From Yinghuangia seranimata (GTDB lineage Bacteria; Actinomycetota; Actinomycetes; Streptomycetales; Streptomycetaceae): a DNA stretch of 64,000 nt. The stretch is from NCBI RefSeq assembly GCF_029953285.1, contig NZ_JASAOI010000054.1:58102-122101 (forward strand). The letters are read 5' to 3'. Position 1 is the first letter of the stretch. Each line of letters begins with the position of its first letter. Made by a program: the position numbers and the translations under genes. Below the pieces are notes generated by a model that had not been told where the DNA came from, did no database searches, and was given only the letters and a program-made list of their open reading frames with translations. Shown piece by piece: positions 29,688-38,918 of the stretch.

Positions 29688-29762
29688 GATGCACGCACGG
29701 CCGTACGCTGACGGCCGATACACGCCCCGGAAGGGACGTCCCACCGGAGGAGCAGAACCGCG

Positions 29763-32072
29763 ATGCAGCTCGCAGCCATCGTCATAGCGCTGGTCATCAG
29801 CGTGGTCGGCTTTGCCCTGCTCGGGCGCGCCGCCGTGTACATCTATCAGTACGTCAGACTCGGCCAACCCGTCCTCGGCCGCTCCGGCCCGGTCGGCAAG
29901 CGCCTCGCGAACATGCTCACCGAGATCCTGGGCCACACCCGGATGCTCAAGTGGGGCGTCGTCGGCGCGGCGCACTGGTTCGTGATGGTCGGCTTCGGCG
30001 GGCTGGTCCTCACCCTGGTCAACGCGTACGGCCAGCTCTTCGACGCCGAGTTCCACCTGCCGATCATCGGCCACTGGATCGTCTGGAACGTCATCGAGGA
30101 GGTCCTCGGCTTCACGACGATCCTCGGCATCCTGACGCTGATCACGATCCGGCAGTTCAACCACCCGCGCCTGGCCGGCCGCAAGTCGCGCTTCGCCGGC
30201 TCGACGTTCTGGCAGGCGTACTTCGTCGAAGGCGTGGTCCTCGGCGTCGGCCTGTGCATCATGACGCTGCGGGGACTGGAAGGCGCGATCAACGGCGAGA
30301 CGTCGTACAACGCGCACTACCTGTTCTCGTACCCCCTGGTGAAGGCGTTCTCGGGCCTGTCGGTCGACACCCTGTCGAACCTGATCTACCTGGTCGCGGC
30401 CCTCAAGATCGTGATCTCGACGGCCTGGGCGGCGACGATCGGCCTGAACCCGTCGATGGGTGTCGCGTGGCACCGCTTCACGGCGTTCTTCAACATCTAC
30501 TTCAAGCGCGAGTCCTCCGGCGCGGTCGCGCTCGGCGCGCTGCAGCCGATGACCTCCGGCGGCCAGCCGATCGACTTCGAGGACCCGAAGGACGACGACA
30601 TCTTCGGCGTCGGCCAGGTCGAGCACTTCAGCTGGAAGGGCCTGCTCGACTTCGCGACCTGCACCGAGTGCGGCCGCTGCCAGTCGCAGTGCCCCGCCTG
30701 GAACACCGGCAAGCCGCTGTCCCCGAAGCTGCTCATCATGTCGCTGCGCGAGCACGCGTTCGCCAAGGCGCCGTACCTCCTCGCCGGCGGCGGCAAGGAC
30801 CTCGGCGGCGACGAGAAGGGCAGCGCCGAGCAGCTCGCCAAGGTCCCCGCGGCGGCGCTCGCGGAGGCCGAGCGGCCGCTCATCGGCGACGCCGCGGCCG
30901 GCGGCATCATCGACCCGGACGTCCTGTGGTCCTGCACCACCTGCGGCGCCTGCGTCGAGCAGTGCCCCGTCGACATCGAGCACGTCGACCACATCGTCGA
31001 CATGCGCCGCTACCAGGTGCTCATCGAGTCGGCGTTCCCGTCCGAGGCCGCCACGATGCTCAAGGGCCTGGAGAACAAGGGCAACCCGTGGGGCCTCGCC
31101 CCCAAGGCGCGCCTCGACTGGGTCAAGGAGCTCAAGAAGGCCACCGGCATCGAGGTGCCGGTCATGGGCCAGGACATCGACCCGACCGAGGTCGAGTACC
31201 TGTACTGGGTCGGCTGCGCCGGCGCCCTCGAGGACCGCGCGAAGAAGACCACCAAGGCGTTCGCCGAGCTGCTGCACATCGCGGGCGTCAAGTACGCGAT
31301 CCTCGGCAAGGACGAGTCCTGCACCGGTGACTCGGCGCGCCGCCTCGGCAACGAGTTCCTCTTCCAGATGCTCGGCGCGCAGAACGTCGCGACGCTGAAC
31401 ATGGCCTTCGGCGAGGACGACGAGGACGAGTCGACCAAGCTGCCGGCGGCGAAGAAGCGCATCGTCACCACCTGCCCGCACTGCTTCAACACGATCGCCA
31501 ACGAGTACCCGCAGCTCGGCGGGCACTTCGAGGTCGTCCACCACACGCAGCTGCTGCAGCACCTGGTCGACGAGGGCAAGCTCGTGCCGGTCGGCCCCGT
31601 CGAGGGCCTCATCACCTACCACGACCCGTGCTACCTCGGCCGGCACAACAAGATCTACACGCCGCCGCGCGAGATCATCGCCAAGGTGCCGGGCCTGCGC
31701 AACGAGGAGATGCACCGCCACAAGGAGCGCGGCTTCTGCTGCGGCGCCGGCGGCGCGCGCATGTGGATGGAAGAGCGCATCGGCAAGCGCATCAACAACG
31801 AGCGCGTCGACGAGGCGCTGTCCCTCAACCCGGACATCGTCTCCACCGCGTGCCCGTTCTGCCTGGTCATGCTGTCCGACTCGGTCACCGGCAAGAAGCA
31901 GTCCGGGCAGGCGAAGGAGTCGACGCAGGTCGTCGACGTCTCGCAGCTGCTCCTGCAGTCGGTGAAGATCCCCGAGCCGGTCGGCGCGCCCGCCGGTCCC
32001 GCGGCCGGTCCGGCGGCCGGTCCCGCGGTCGGCACCGAGCCCGCCGCGGCGGCCGAGGGCGCCGACGCGTAA
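29763..32072 (+). CDS. Membrane iron-sulfur oxidoreductase, EtfD-like (heterodisulfide reductase-related)
   Basis: A 769-aa protein. Residues 1-260 hold about five membrane segments of NarI/cytochrome-b type with His residues (GHTRMLKWGVVGAAHW, PIIGHWIVW). Then come two 4Fe-4S ferredoxin motifs, CTECGRCQSQCP and CTTCGACVEQCP, and the CCG domains with CPHCFNT, HDPCYLGRHN, RGFCCGAGGARMW and CPFCLVM. The layout matches Rv0338c/EtfD, which passes electrons from electron-transfer flavoprotein (acyl-CoA dehydrogenases) to menaquinone. A repetitive Gly/Pro/Ala tail ends it. GGAGGAGCAGAACCG precedes the ATG. Confidence 0.88.
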   Translation: MQLAAIVIALVISVVGFALLGRAAVYIYQYVRLGQPVLGRSGPVGKRLANMLTEILGHTRMLKWGVVGAAHWFVMVGFGGLVLTLVNAYGQLFDAEFHLPIIGHWIVWNVIEEVLGFTTILGILTLITIRQFNHPRLAGRKSRFAGSTFWQAYFVEGVVLGVGLCIMTLRGLEGAINGETSYNAHYLFSYPLVKAFSGLSVDTLSNLIYLVAALKIVISTAWAATIGLNPSMGVAWHRFTAFFNIYFKRESSGAVALGALQPMTSGGQPIDFEDPKDDDIFGVGQVEHFSWKGLLDFATCTECGRCQSQCPAWNTGKPLSPKLLIMSLREHAFAKAPYLLAGGGKDLGGDEKGSAEQLAKVPAAALAEAERPLIGDAAAGGIIDPDVLWSCTTCGACVEQCPVDIEHVDHIVDMRRYQVLIESAFPSEAATMLKGLENKGNPWGLAPKARLDWVKELKKATGIEVPVMGQDIDPTEVEYLYWVGCAGALEDRAKKTTKAFAELLHIAGVKYAILGKDESCTGDSARRLGNEFLFQMLGAQNVATLNMAFGEDDEDESTKLPAAKKRIVTTCPHCFNTIANEYPQLGGHFEVVHHTQLLQHLVDEGKLVPVGPVEGLITYHDPCYLGRHNKIYTPPREIIAKVPGLRNEEMHRHKERGFCCGAGGARMWMEERIGKRINNERVDEALSLNPDIVSTACPFCLVMLSDSVTGKKQSGQAKESTQVVDVSQLLLQSVKIPEPVGAPAGPAAGPAAGPAVGTEPAAAAEGADA

Positions 32073-32093
32073 CCGCACCGCTCCACGCGCGAT

Positions 32094-32131
32094 CCGATGC
32101 CGGCGGTCCCCCACGGGACCGCCGGCATCGG
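32094..32131 (+). terminator. Very strong terminator after the EtfD-like gene
   Basis: A perfect 17-bp stem: CCGATGCCGGCGGTCCC (32094-32110) with 32115-32131 and a CCAC loop. Confidence 0.85.
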
Positions 32132-32219
32132 CGTATCTCCACATCTACCAACGCCCGAAAGGCAATTCCGGCAGGACTACGCCAACGCCACCCCGCACAC
32201 ACCCGGTACCGTCAAGGGT

Positions 32220-33185
32220 GTGACCGGCAACGACCCCTACGGCCAGCACCAGCAGCGGTACGACCAGTACGGCAGGCCGCTGCCGCAGCAACCCCCACAA
32301 CCACAGCAGCCTGCGCCGCAGTATCCCGAGCAGTACGCGCAGTACTACCCGCAGCAGTACGCCCAGCAGCAGGCGGAGCAGGCCGAACGCGAACGCGCCG
32401 AGCAGGCCGAACGCGAGCGCGCGGAACGGGCCCGGGCCGAGCAGGCGCGGCACCGGCAGCAGAGCGAGCCGCCCGCGTACCCCGGCGGCCCGCTGGCGCT
32501 GCCCGACGAGACCAGCATCTACGTGTACGGGCAGACTCCCGACGGCTACACGCGCGTCACGCCCGCCGTGCCGCCGCCGACGCCGCGGTCGGCCGGCACC
32601 GTGTACCGCGCGGGCCAGCCGTACGGCGCCACCGCCCCGGAGCGCCCGCTGGTCTGGCAGGAGCTGTTCAGCGGCCTGATAGCCCGGCCGCTGGCGACCC
32701 TGGAGCGGGCCCGCGACCAGGCGTTCTGGTGGCCCGCCCTGATCGTCTCGGCGCTGTGCGGCGTGCTCGCGCTGGTCGCCAACGACAGCGCCCGCAAGGA
32801 CGTCGTGACGTCCACCCTGAGCACCAGCGTGCCCGCGCTGCTCATCACCGCGGTGCTCGTACCGGCGTTCCTCGTGGTGCTCGGCTGGGTCACGAACATG
32901 CTGGCCGCCACCTTCGGCGGCAACGGCGAGGCCGGGCCGCTCATCACGCTCTCCATGCTCGTGGTGTGGCTCGCCGACCTGCCGCGGCTCGCCATCGCGC
33001 TGTTCACCGCCGACGGCAACAAGGCCGTGGTCGCGCTCGGCGTCGCGACGTGGGCGGTGACCGTGTGGCTGCTGACGGCGCTCGTGGAACGCGTCCACGA
33101 ACTGCCGTGGCCCAAGGCGCTGGGCGCCGTGTCGGTACAGGCGATCGGCGTGCTGCTGGTGCTGAAGCTGCCGCTGACCGGCTGA
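32220..33185 (+). CDS. Yip1 family membrane protein with Gln-rich N-terminus
   Basis: A 321-aa protein. The first ~95 residues are low complexity (Gln/Pro/Tyr, then a repeated AEQAERER unit likely to form a charged helix). The C-terminal ~180 residues carry about five membrane segments in the Yip1/YIPF pattern (FSGLIARPLATLERAR, then membrane helices with VVLGWVTNMLAATFGGNG). The GTG at 32220 is chosen because upstream in-frame residues overlap the terminator. Role in bacteria unknown; possibly membrane organisation. No strong ribosome-binding site is visible. Confidence 0.8.
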   Translation: MTGNDPYGQHQQRYDQYGRPLPQQPPQPQQPAPQYPEQYAQYYPQQYAQQQAEQAERERAEQAERERAERARAEQARHRQQSEPPAYPGGPLALPDETSIYVYGQTPDGYTRVTPAVPPPTPRSAGTVYRAGQPYGATAPERPLVWQELFSGLIARPLATLERARDQAFWWPALIVSALCGVLALVANDSARKDVVTSTLSTSVPALLITAVLVPAFLVVLGWVTNMLAATFGGNGEAGPLITLSMLVVWLADLPRLAIALFTADGNKAVVALGVATWAVTVWLLTALVERVHELPWPKALGAVSVQAIGVLLVLKLPLTG

Positions 33186-33490
33186 CGCGCGTGCCGGCCG
33201 GCCGGCCTGCCTCGCATCGCGGGTGGGCCGGCCCCGGCGCCCTCCCGCGGCCGCTGTCCGGCCTCGGACGACCTGGCCGCACAAAGCGGACCACAACCGG
33301 ACCACCCGGACCACAAGCGGCCCCAGATGCGCCTCGGATGGATCTTCCCGTCCCGCCCGGCACGCGGTTTCCTCGACAACAGGAACAGCGCATCCAGCGC
33401 TCGCGACCACGCGGCGGTCCCGGCCCCGGCCGAGGACGTCGGATCGCACGCTACGGCCCGGCCGTACGACCGCCGCGGTGAGGACCGGAC
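33186..33490. other. Intergenic region, 305 bp
   Basis: No gene is seen. It holds three copies of CGGACCAC at 33287-33294, 33298-33305 and 33307-33314, and would contain the promoter of the Prim-Pol-like gene. Confidence 0.5.
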
Positions 33491-34156
33491 ATGCTCGTGC
33501 GGCGACGCTCCCTCGGCCCCGGCCCAGGCGGAGCCCCCCTGGCGGCCCAGCTCGCGGCCGCACTGTTCTACGCGACGGACCGGGGCTGGCCGGTGCTCCC
33601 CGGCGCGTACCTCGACCACGGACGCTGCTCGTGCCGCTCGCCGCGCTGCCCGGAACCCGGCGCGCACCCCGGCGACGAGGTCGCGCACACCGCGGCGAGC
33701 CGCTCGGCGGACGTGCTGCGGGCCTGGTGGAGCCGACGGCCGTACACGGTGTTACTCGCCACCGGCTTCGAGTTCGACGTCCTCGACGCGCCCGCCCCGG
33801 CCGGCTACGCGGCGCTCCGCGAACTCGCCCATGTCGGCTTCGCCTCCGGGCCGGTCGTGCACCTGCCGTCCGACCGCCTGCTGTTCCTCGTCCGCCCCGG
33901 CGCCCGCGACGTGTACTGGTACACCATCGACCACAACGACGCCGCGCACCTGGACGTCCGCCACCACGGCCTGGGCCACGTGGTCCCGGCCCCCGCGGGA
34001 CCCCGTCCCGGCGGCCCCGAGCCCCGCTGGGCCGTCGCGCCCGACCCGTCCGACCGCCGCCTGCCCGAAGCCGTCGACCTGCTGGGCACCCTAGTGCGCT
34101 CATGCCAGCACGCCGCCGCCCGGGCCACGCACGTACGCGAGGAGGTGAGTGGTTGA
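33491..34156 (+). CDS. Bifunctional DNA primase/polymerase (Prim-Pol)-like protein
   Basis: A 221-aa protein resembling the N-terminal Prim-Pol domain: AALFYATDRGWPVLPGAYLDHGRCSC, the zinc-ligand-like pattern CSCRSPRCPEPGAHPGDE, WWSRRPYTVLLATGFEFDVLD, then HVGFASGPVVHLPS. The first catalytic acidic pair appears as FDVLD. Family members are usually longer primases of plasmids and phages; short chromosomal copies occur in Streptomyces and their role is unclear. GAGGACCGGAC precedes the ATG. Confidence 0.7.
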   Translation: MLVRRRSLGPGPGGAPLAAQLAAALFYATDRGWPVLPGAYLDHGRCSCRSPRCPEPGAHPGDEVAHTAASRSADVLRAWWSRRPYTVLLATGFEFDVLDAPAPAGYAALRELAHVGFASGPVVHLPSDRLLFLVRPGARDVYWYTIDHNDAAHLDVRHHGLGHVVPAPAGPRPGGPEPRWAVAPDPSDRRLPEAVDLLGTLVRSCQHAAARATHVREEVSG

Positions 34157-34261
34157 CAGCTCCCGCTCCGCCCCACCGGGCACACCGCCCCGCGGCCGCC
34201 CACCCGGCCCCACGGCAGCGGGCCACCCGGAGGGACCGAGTCCCACACAGTGCCGCATGAC

Positions 34262-34320
34262 AACGGCCCCGCCGCGCGCCCGGAAACCATTCCCGTCGGG
34301 CGCCCCTCGGCGGGGCCGTT
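34262..34320. terminator. Large convergent terminator hairpin
   Basis: AACGGCCCCGCCG (34262-34274) pairs with 34308-34320, and an inner stem GCGCCCG (34276-34282) pairs with CGGGCGC (34297-34303). It separates the Prim-Pol-like gene from the convergent phosphoribosyltransferase. Confidence 0.7.
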
Positions 34321-34322
34321 CA

Positions 34323-34358
34323 CTGTCTCTGTGCGCGGCGCTGTCTCTGTGCGCGGCG
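34323..34358. repeat. Perfect 18-bp tandem duplication
   Basis: CTGTCTCTGTGCGCGGCG occurs at 34323-34340 and immediately again at 34341-34358, in non-coding DNA between convergent genes. Confidence 0.9.
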
Positions 34359-34410
34359 GTCCCGGATCGCGGAAGACCGACCACGGCGCGGGCATGTACG
34401 CCCTCGCCCC

Positions 34411-34908
34411 CTACGCGTCGAGGATCTGGCCCTCGCGCGACACCACCGGCGGAAGGACCGACCACGGGAAGTTGATCCAGTCCTCGGTGTGCTTCCAGAC
34501 GTACTCGCACTTCACCGACGACTGCGGCTTCTCGTAGATCACCGCGCAGCGCACGTCCGCGACCGCGTCCTGGCAGAAGTCGCGCACCAGCTTCAGCGTC
34601 TTGCCGGTGTCCGCGACGTCGTCGGCGACCAGCACCTTCTTGTCGGTGAAGTCGATGATGTTCGGCACCGGAGCGAGCATGATCGGCATCTCCAGCGTGG
34701 TGCCGACGCCGGTGTAGAACTCGACGTTCACCAGGTGGAGGTTCTTGCAGTCGAGCGCGTACGCCAGCGCGCCGGCGGCGAAGACCCCGCCGCGGGCGAT
34801 CGACAGGATTATGTCCGGCTCGTAGCCGTCCGCCGCGACCTGCTCGGCGAGCTCGCGGGTCGCGGTGCCGAGCAGCTCCCAGGTGAGGTTCTCGCGCACG
34901 TCGGTCAT
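34411..34908 (-). CDS. Purine-type phosphoribosyltransferase
   Basis: A 165-aa type I phosphoribosyltransferase. The PRPP motif is KKVLVADDVADTGKTLKLV, preceded by ILSIARGGVFAAGALAYALDCK, the pattern of xanthine/guanine and related enzymes. EYVWKHTEDWINFPW near the C-terminus is typical of the actinobacterial subgroup. Such enzymes salvage purine bases using PRPP; the exact base is uncertain. ATG 34908 is chosen over the long upstream frame, which overlaps dcd. It follows dcd by 74 bp on the same strand, linking two nucleotide metabolism genes. Confidence 0.85.
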   Translation of the reverse strand: MTDVRENLTWELLGTATRELAEQVAADGYEPDIILSIARGGVFAAGALAYALDCKNLHLVNVEFYTGVGTTLEMPIMLAPVPNIIDFTDKKVLVADDVADTGKTLKLVRDFCQDAVADVRCAVIYEKPQSSVKCEYVWKHTEDWINFPWSVLPPVVSREGQILDA

Positions 34909-34982
34909 GTCGGGGACGCCTAACTGGTGATTCGGGGGCGGGGTATCCGATTCTCGCCGATCGCGCGGGGCGATCGGACCAC

Positions 34983-35558
34983 TCAGATCTTCGAGCGGTG
35001 GAAGTTCTGGAACGAACGCGAGGCCGTCGGGCCGCGCTGGCCCTGGTACCGCGAGCCGTACACCGAGGACCCGTACGGGAATTCGGCGGGCGAGGACAGC
35101 CGGAACAGGCACAGCTGCCCGATCTTCATACCGGGCCACAGCTTGATCGGCAGCGTCGCGACGTTCGACAACTCCAGCGTGACATGCCCCGAGAACCCGG
35201 GGTCGATGAAGCCGGCCGTCGAATGCGTCAGCAGCCCCAGCCGCCCCAGCGAGCTCTTCCCCTCGAGCCGGCTCGCGACGTCGTCCGGCAGCGTGATGAC
35301 CTCGTACGTCGACGCCAGCACGAACTCGCCCGGGTGCAGGATGAACGGTTCATCCCCCTCCGGCTCGATCAGCCGCGTCAGATCCGGCTGCTCGACCGCG
35401 GGGTCGATGTGCGGGTACCGGTGGTTCTCGAACACCCGGAAATACCTGTCGAGCCGGACGTCAACACTGGACGGCTGGACCATGTCCGCCTCAAAGGGGT
35501 CGATCCCGACCCGACCGGCGTCGATCTCCGCGCGAATGTCCTTGTCCGAAAGCAGCAC
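34983..35558 (-). CDS. dcd: dCTP deaminase
   Basis: A 191-aa trimeric enzyme that deaminates dCTP to dUTP, feeding dTMP synthesis. Visible motifs: [62 protein letters not shown] with the catalytic Glu/Ser/Arg region, and GQLCLFRL. The C-terminus [16 protein letters not shown] closes the active site. GTG 35558 gives [12 protein letters not shown], the standard N-terminus. The gene lies upstream of the phosphoribosyltransferase and next to tRNA-Gly. Confidence 0.95.
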   Translation of the reverse strand: MLLSDKDIRAEIDAGRVGIDPFEADMVQPSSVDVRLDRYFRVFENHRYPHIDPAVEQPDLTRLIEPEGDEPFILHPGEFVLASTYEVITLPDDVASRLEGKSSLGRLGLLTHSTAGFIDPGFSGHVTLELSNVATLPIKLWPGMKIGQLCLFRLSSPAEFPYGSSVYGSRYQGQRGPTASRSFQNFHRSKI

Positions 35559-35706
35559 ACAGCGAGGGTAGCCGCCACACCCGCAATCCCCCCAAACGGC
35601 CCCGCCAACCCACCCCCACCCCCGCGCCCCTCAGCAAACGCTGTGCGCCCCTCGGCCGCGATCGGGTACAGTGTGAGCCGCGAATCCCTGATCGGGGTTG
35701 GCGGTC

Positions 35707-35780
35707 GCGGGTGTAGTTTAATGGTAGAACATGAGCTTCCCAAGCTCAGAGCGCGAGTTCGATTCTCGTCACCCGCTCCA
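35707..35780 (+). tRNA. tRNA-Gly(CCC)
   Basis: The acceptor stem is GCGGGTG (35707-35713) with CACCCGC (35770-35776). The anticodon arm TGAGC-TTCCCAA-GCTCA gives anticodon CCC, and the T-arm has GAG-TTCGATT-CTC. CCA is encoded (35778-35780). A TACAGT at 35667-35672 could be its -10 box. The 3' half from 35737 is the left attachment core of the integrated element, so the tRNA is a chromosomal 5' half rebuilt by element-borne sequence. Confidence 0.95.
35737..35780. repeat. attL core (44-bp direct repeat, left copy)
   Basis: Identical over 44 bp to 43992-44035; runs from the anticodon loop to the CCA end of tRNA-Gly. Confidence 0.93.
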
Positions 35781-35785
35781 GTATG

Positions 35786-35812
35786 AAGGCCCAGGTCACA
35801 GACCCGGGCCTT
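35786..35812 (+). terminator. Element-borne tRNA terminator copy
   Basis: AAGGCCC-A-GGTC pairs with GACC-C-GGGCCTT (one mismatch) followed by TTGTTTG. It closely resembles the hairpin beyond attR and could serve tRNA-Gly and the convergent int gene. Confidence 0.65.
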
Positions 35813-35830
35813 GTTTGTTGTCTGGACCAA

Positions 35831-37087
35831 TTACGAGCCGCGTGCCAGATCCGTGCCAGATGTGCCGGTCGGAGCGGGTCCCTCACCCGAGCCCGAACCC
35901 TGGCCGGCCCCCTTCGGCTTGGACCTCCTCCCCGTTGTCCCGGCGCGGTTCGCCCTCGGCTTCTCCGCCCCCCGCCGATCCGCCCGCACCCGCTTGTCGA
36001 GCTGCTGTGCCACGCGCCGCTGCTGGTCCTCCGTCGAGTGCTGATAGATCATCGCGGCCTTCTCCGTCGACTGGCCGGCCCGCACCATCACGTCCTTCAG
36101 CGTCGCCCCGGACTGCGTGGCGAGCGTGTTCCCGGTGTGCCGCAGGTCGTAGAACCGGAAGCCCCGCCGCATCCCGACCTTCGCGCACGCCTTCCGCCAC
36201 TTCCGCCCGAACGACGACCGCCGAAACGGCGCCCCACGCTCTCCGACGAACAGCAGCCCGTCATCGCCCTTGGCCGCATACAGCTCCATATGCAGCGCCA
36301 CGTCGGCATCGAGCAGCGCCGGATAGAACACGGTCCGGCTGCCGGCCGCCGACTTGGGAGCACCGGTCACGCGCCGCCCCGTCGTCAGCTCCGGCGATGC
36401 CTCCGTGATGGACAGCGCCCGCCGCGTCTGGTCGACGTCTTCGCGCCGCAGCTCCGCTTGCTCCTCAGGACGCAGCGAGCAGTACGCGGCCAGTTGGACC
36501 ATCAGCCGCCACCGCGGCCCCATCGCATCCGCCAGCGCATCGACTTGGGCGACCGTGGCCACCGGCCGTTCCTTGGGTGACTCCTGCCCGGCGCCCTTGA
36601 TCCGGCATGGGTTGCGGTCGATCAGTTCGTCTTCCTCAAAGGCCGTCTGGAAGACCGCCTTCAGCAGGCGGTACGACTTCGCCACCGTCGTCGCCCCAGT
36701 AGCCCGGAGCCGTTCCGCCCGCCATGCCCGCACATCCGGCGCGGCGATCTCGTCCAGGTCGTACTCGCCGAACTTGGGGAGTAGATGCAGCCGGAGCAGC
36801 CTGCGGTACAGCTCCTCCGTCGTAGCACCCAAGGGACGCTCCTCGATCCACTTCAGCGCGTACTTCTCGAAGTTCACCGCACCTGTATCCGGGTCCCGCC
36901 AGTGGCCGCCCCTGATCTCCGCCTTCTTCAGCGCGACCCAGTCATCGGCGTCGTCCCACGTCTCGAAGGTGTCCGGCGCCGGCCGCATGAGACCGTCCGG
37001 GCCCAGGTAACGCGCCTGATACCGCCCTGACGGCAACTTCCTGACGTTCCCGAACCGGCGCCGCTCGCCCTTGTTGTTGCCGCTCAT
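35831..37087 (-). CDS. int: Site-specific tyrosine integrase
   Basis: A 418-aa tyrosine recombinase. The N-terminal arm-binding domain (RKLPSGRYQARYLGPDG) and SAM-like core-binding domain (FEKYALKWIEERPLG) precede the catalytic domain with the first Arg in AAYCSLRPEEQAEL, the YDLRHTGNTLA box II (Tyr replaces the first His, common in this group), and the nucleophile Tyr in AAMIYQHSTEDQQ. A basic Gly/Pro-rich tail follows and overlaps candidate arm sites. It starts within the end of xis (4-nt overlap) and ends 50 bp from attL, the standard AICE position. Confidence 0.95.
   Translation of the reverse strand: MSGNNKGERRRFGNVRKLPSGRYQARYLGPDGLMRPAPDTFETWDDADDWVALKKAEIRGGHWRDPDTGAVNFEKYALKWIEERPLGATTEELYRRLLRLHLLPKFGEYDLDEIAAPDVRAWRAERLRATGATTVAKSYRLLKAVFQTAFEEDELIDRNPCRIKGAGQESPKERPVATVAQVDALADAMGPRWRLMVQLAAYCSLRPEEQAELRREDVDQTRRALSITEASPELTTGRRVTGAPKSAAGSRTVFYPALLDADVALHMELYAAKGDDGLLFVGERGAPFRRSSFGRKWRKACAKVGMRRGFRFYDLRHTGNTLATQSGATLKDVMVRAGQSTEKAAMIYQHSTEDQQRRVAQQLDKRVRADRRGAEKPRANRAGTTGRRSKPKGAGQGSGSGEGPAPTGTSGTDLARGS
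35841..35861. repeat. Candidate integrase arm sites, left
   Basis: CGTGCCAGAT at 35841-35850 and 35852-35861, 11 bp apart, within the 3' end of int. The same doublet occurs near the right end at 43864-43884. Confidence 0.55.
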
Positions 37088-37314
37088 CGGAAGCTCCTGC
37101 GGTACCCCGCCCGACGCCGACGCGGCGGAGCGGGCTCGACGGTATTCGCCGCCAAGTAGCTGTCCACCACGCTCTGCCGGATGCGAACGTGGCTGCCGAC
37201 TTTCACGTACGCGATACGCCGTTCCGCGATCAGCCGGCGCGGGAACCGCTCCGTCGTGCCCAGCAGTTCCGCCACCTCGACGACCGACAGCAGCCGGTCT
37301 TGCGCCTCGTTCAT
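37084..37314 (-). CDS. xis: Excisionase (HTH_17 family)
   Basis: A 76-aa DNA-binding protein: LLSVVEVAELLGTTERFPRRLIAERRIAYVKVGSHVRI is the winged helix-turn-helix of small excisionases (landmark only), with a basic tail RRRRAGYRRSFR. Xis bends attachment-site DNA and directs Int to excise. Its ATG overlaps the rep stop (ATGA) and its stop overlaps the int start, so all three are coupled. Confidence 0.9.
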   Translation of the reverse strand: MNEAQDRLLSVVEVAELLGTTERFPRRLIAERRIAYVKVGSHVRIRQSVVDSYLAANTVEPAPPRRRRAGYRRSFR

Positions 37315-38918
37315 GCGGCCCTCCCCCGAGTTGCCGAATTGCTGGGCTGTCCGTCTGCCTGCGCCGTCGCTGCGTCGAGCGCGGCGCGCCAGCGCTGGCG
37401 TTCGGCGATCGCTGTTAAGAGGCGGTGCGAGATCGAGGGCACGTCCGGATCGCTCGGCCGGGCATGCTCCCAGATGTACCGATCGACGTCCGTGCCCCTG
37501 TTCGTCTCGCCGAGCCGTTCGAGCACCCAGGCCCGCCGTTCGTGCTTGTGGTCGGCGAGCGACTTGCCCGACCACTTCCGCGACACCAGCACCCGCCGGC
37601 CGCCGTAGCCCAGGTGTGTACGGCGATGCGCTTTCGCCTTGCAATGACCCGGCTGCATCCCGTCCCGCGCGTGCTTGGGCTGGACGCCGTACCGGAGCCA
37701 GTTCGCGCAGGCAGGCGAACACGGCTCGAATCGCAGCTCCTCTGCCAGCCGGTCGACGTGGTCCCGCTGCGCGTCCGAGTCCGGCTCGTGGCACTCGTGC
37801 ACGGACTTGTTGAGGTACTTCGCGAGATAGCCGATGCACCGCCGCGCGTCCCTCGACCGGACGAGCACGCCCTTCGCGTTCACCTGAACCCCGAATCGTG
37901 CGACGTGCACCGCCTCCGCGGTCTCTTCGGCATCCAGTTCGTCGAGCGCTTCGTCCCACGTCGCCAACGCGACGCCGGTATCCGGGTCGACGTAGCCGCC
38001 CAGCTCGTCATCCCAGACCGGCACGGCATCGCCGTCGAATACCGGTTCGTCGCAGTCCGGCCACCACACCTGGTGATACGTCGCCGCCGCAACCTGCCGC
38101 AGCTCCGCCCGCGACACCGTCCCGCGAATCGCGAGGTGGACGTGAGGCGCAAGCCGCCGTTGCGGCTCCACCACGGCGAAGTACTGCACGTCGAAGCCGA
38201 CCAGCCGCCGCAGGTTCTGGATGAACCGATCAACGAGCTTGGAGAAGTGCAGCGCGTCCCGCGCGGCCCGCCGGTAGTCGTACGAGATCGCGTCGACGGG
38301 CGTCCCGTCCTTCCGCACCCGCCCGTACGAGGGCAGGGTGAGCGTGACGAACAGCGAGGGCCGGAACGTCTTCCCGTGCGGCGCCGTGTACGCCTTGCCG
38401 ACGGTGCGGGCGTCGATCTTGCGTCGAGGCAGGTCGACGACGTCATTCCGCCGCCGCGTGGAGCGGGCCCTCCGCTTCGCCTTGTCCGGGTCGACGTTGC
38501 CGCGCACCCCGGACCGGGTGATCTCGTCATCGAGCGCGGCCAGGTCGCCGGCGAGTTGTTCGCGTTCCTCGCCCGCCGCCTGGTCGTGATCCCGGGTGAC
38601 GTCCGCCCTCACCTCGACCAACCACCGCTGCGTCTGGTTCGGCTCATCCGCCGACAGGTCCGGTTCCTCGGTCAGGTGCCGGCCCTCCCGGCAATGCGCC
38701 ATCCGCAGCTGACGCTTCCGCTCCGCACACGACGCGCACACGCTCGCCAGCGCCGCCCCGCAGGGCACGTCCACGACCTCGACTTCGCCGGTCGTGATGT
38801 CGGTACGCCGCAGCGCCACCGGCCGGATGCACACCCCGTGTTCGAGGGCAGCGGCCCGCACGACCTCCTTCGCGAAGGGCATGCGGGCCCGCTCCACCCG
38901 CGTCGTTCGGCCGGTCAT
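37311..38918 (-). CDS. RepSA-like replication initiator
   Basis: A 535-aa protein of the actinomycete RepSA type, proposed to start rolling-circle replication of the excised circle. It has an N-terminal Cys cluster (CGAALASVCASCAERKRQLR), the rolling-circle motif LFVTLTLPSYGRV, an HUH-type PHVHLAIRG, and a Tyr-containing helix CIGYLAKYLNKS with candidate nicking Tyr residues. The start ATG at 38918 overlaps the preceding small gene (ATGA). The protein looks intact. Confidence 0.88.
   Translation of the reverse strand: MTGRTTRVERARMPFAKEVVRAAALEHGVCIRPVALRRTDITTGEVEVVDVPCGAALASVCASCAERKRQLRMAHCREGRHLTEEPDLSADEPNQTQRWLVEVRADVTRDHDQAAGEEREQLAGDLAALDDEITRSGVRGNVDPDKAKRRARSTRRRNDVVDLPRRKIDARTVGKAYTAPHGKTFRPSLFVTLTLPSYGRVRKDGTPVDAISYDYRRAARDALHFSKLVDRFIQNLRRLVGFDVQYFAVVEPQRRLAPHVHLAIRGTVSRAELRQVAAATYHQVWWPDCDEPVFDGDAVPVWDDELGGYVDPDTGVALATWDEALDELDAEETAEAVHVARFGVQVNAKGVLVRSRDARRCIGYLAKYLNKSVHECHEPDSDAQRDHVDRLAEELRFEPCSPACANWLRYGVQPKHARDGMQPGHCKAKAHRRTHLGYGGRRVLVSRKWSGKSLADHKHERRAWVLERLGETNRGTDVDRYIWEHARPSDPDVPSISHRLLTAIAERQRWRAALDAATAQADGQPSNSATRGRAA

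Noticed and set aside
33287..33314. Iteron-type origin from three CGGACCAC copies
   Set aside because: Only three short copies in ordinary GC-rich intergenic DNA, with no rep gene or AT-rich segment nearby.
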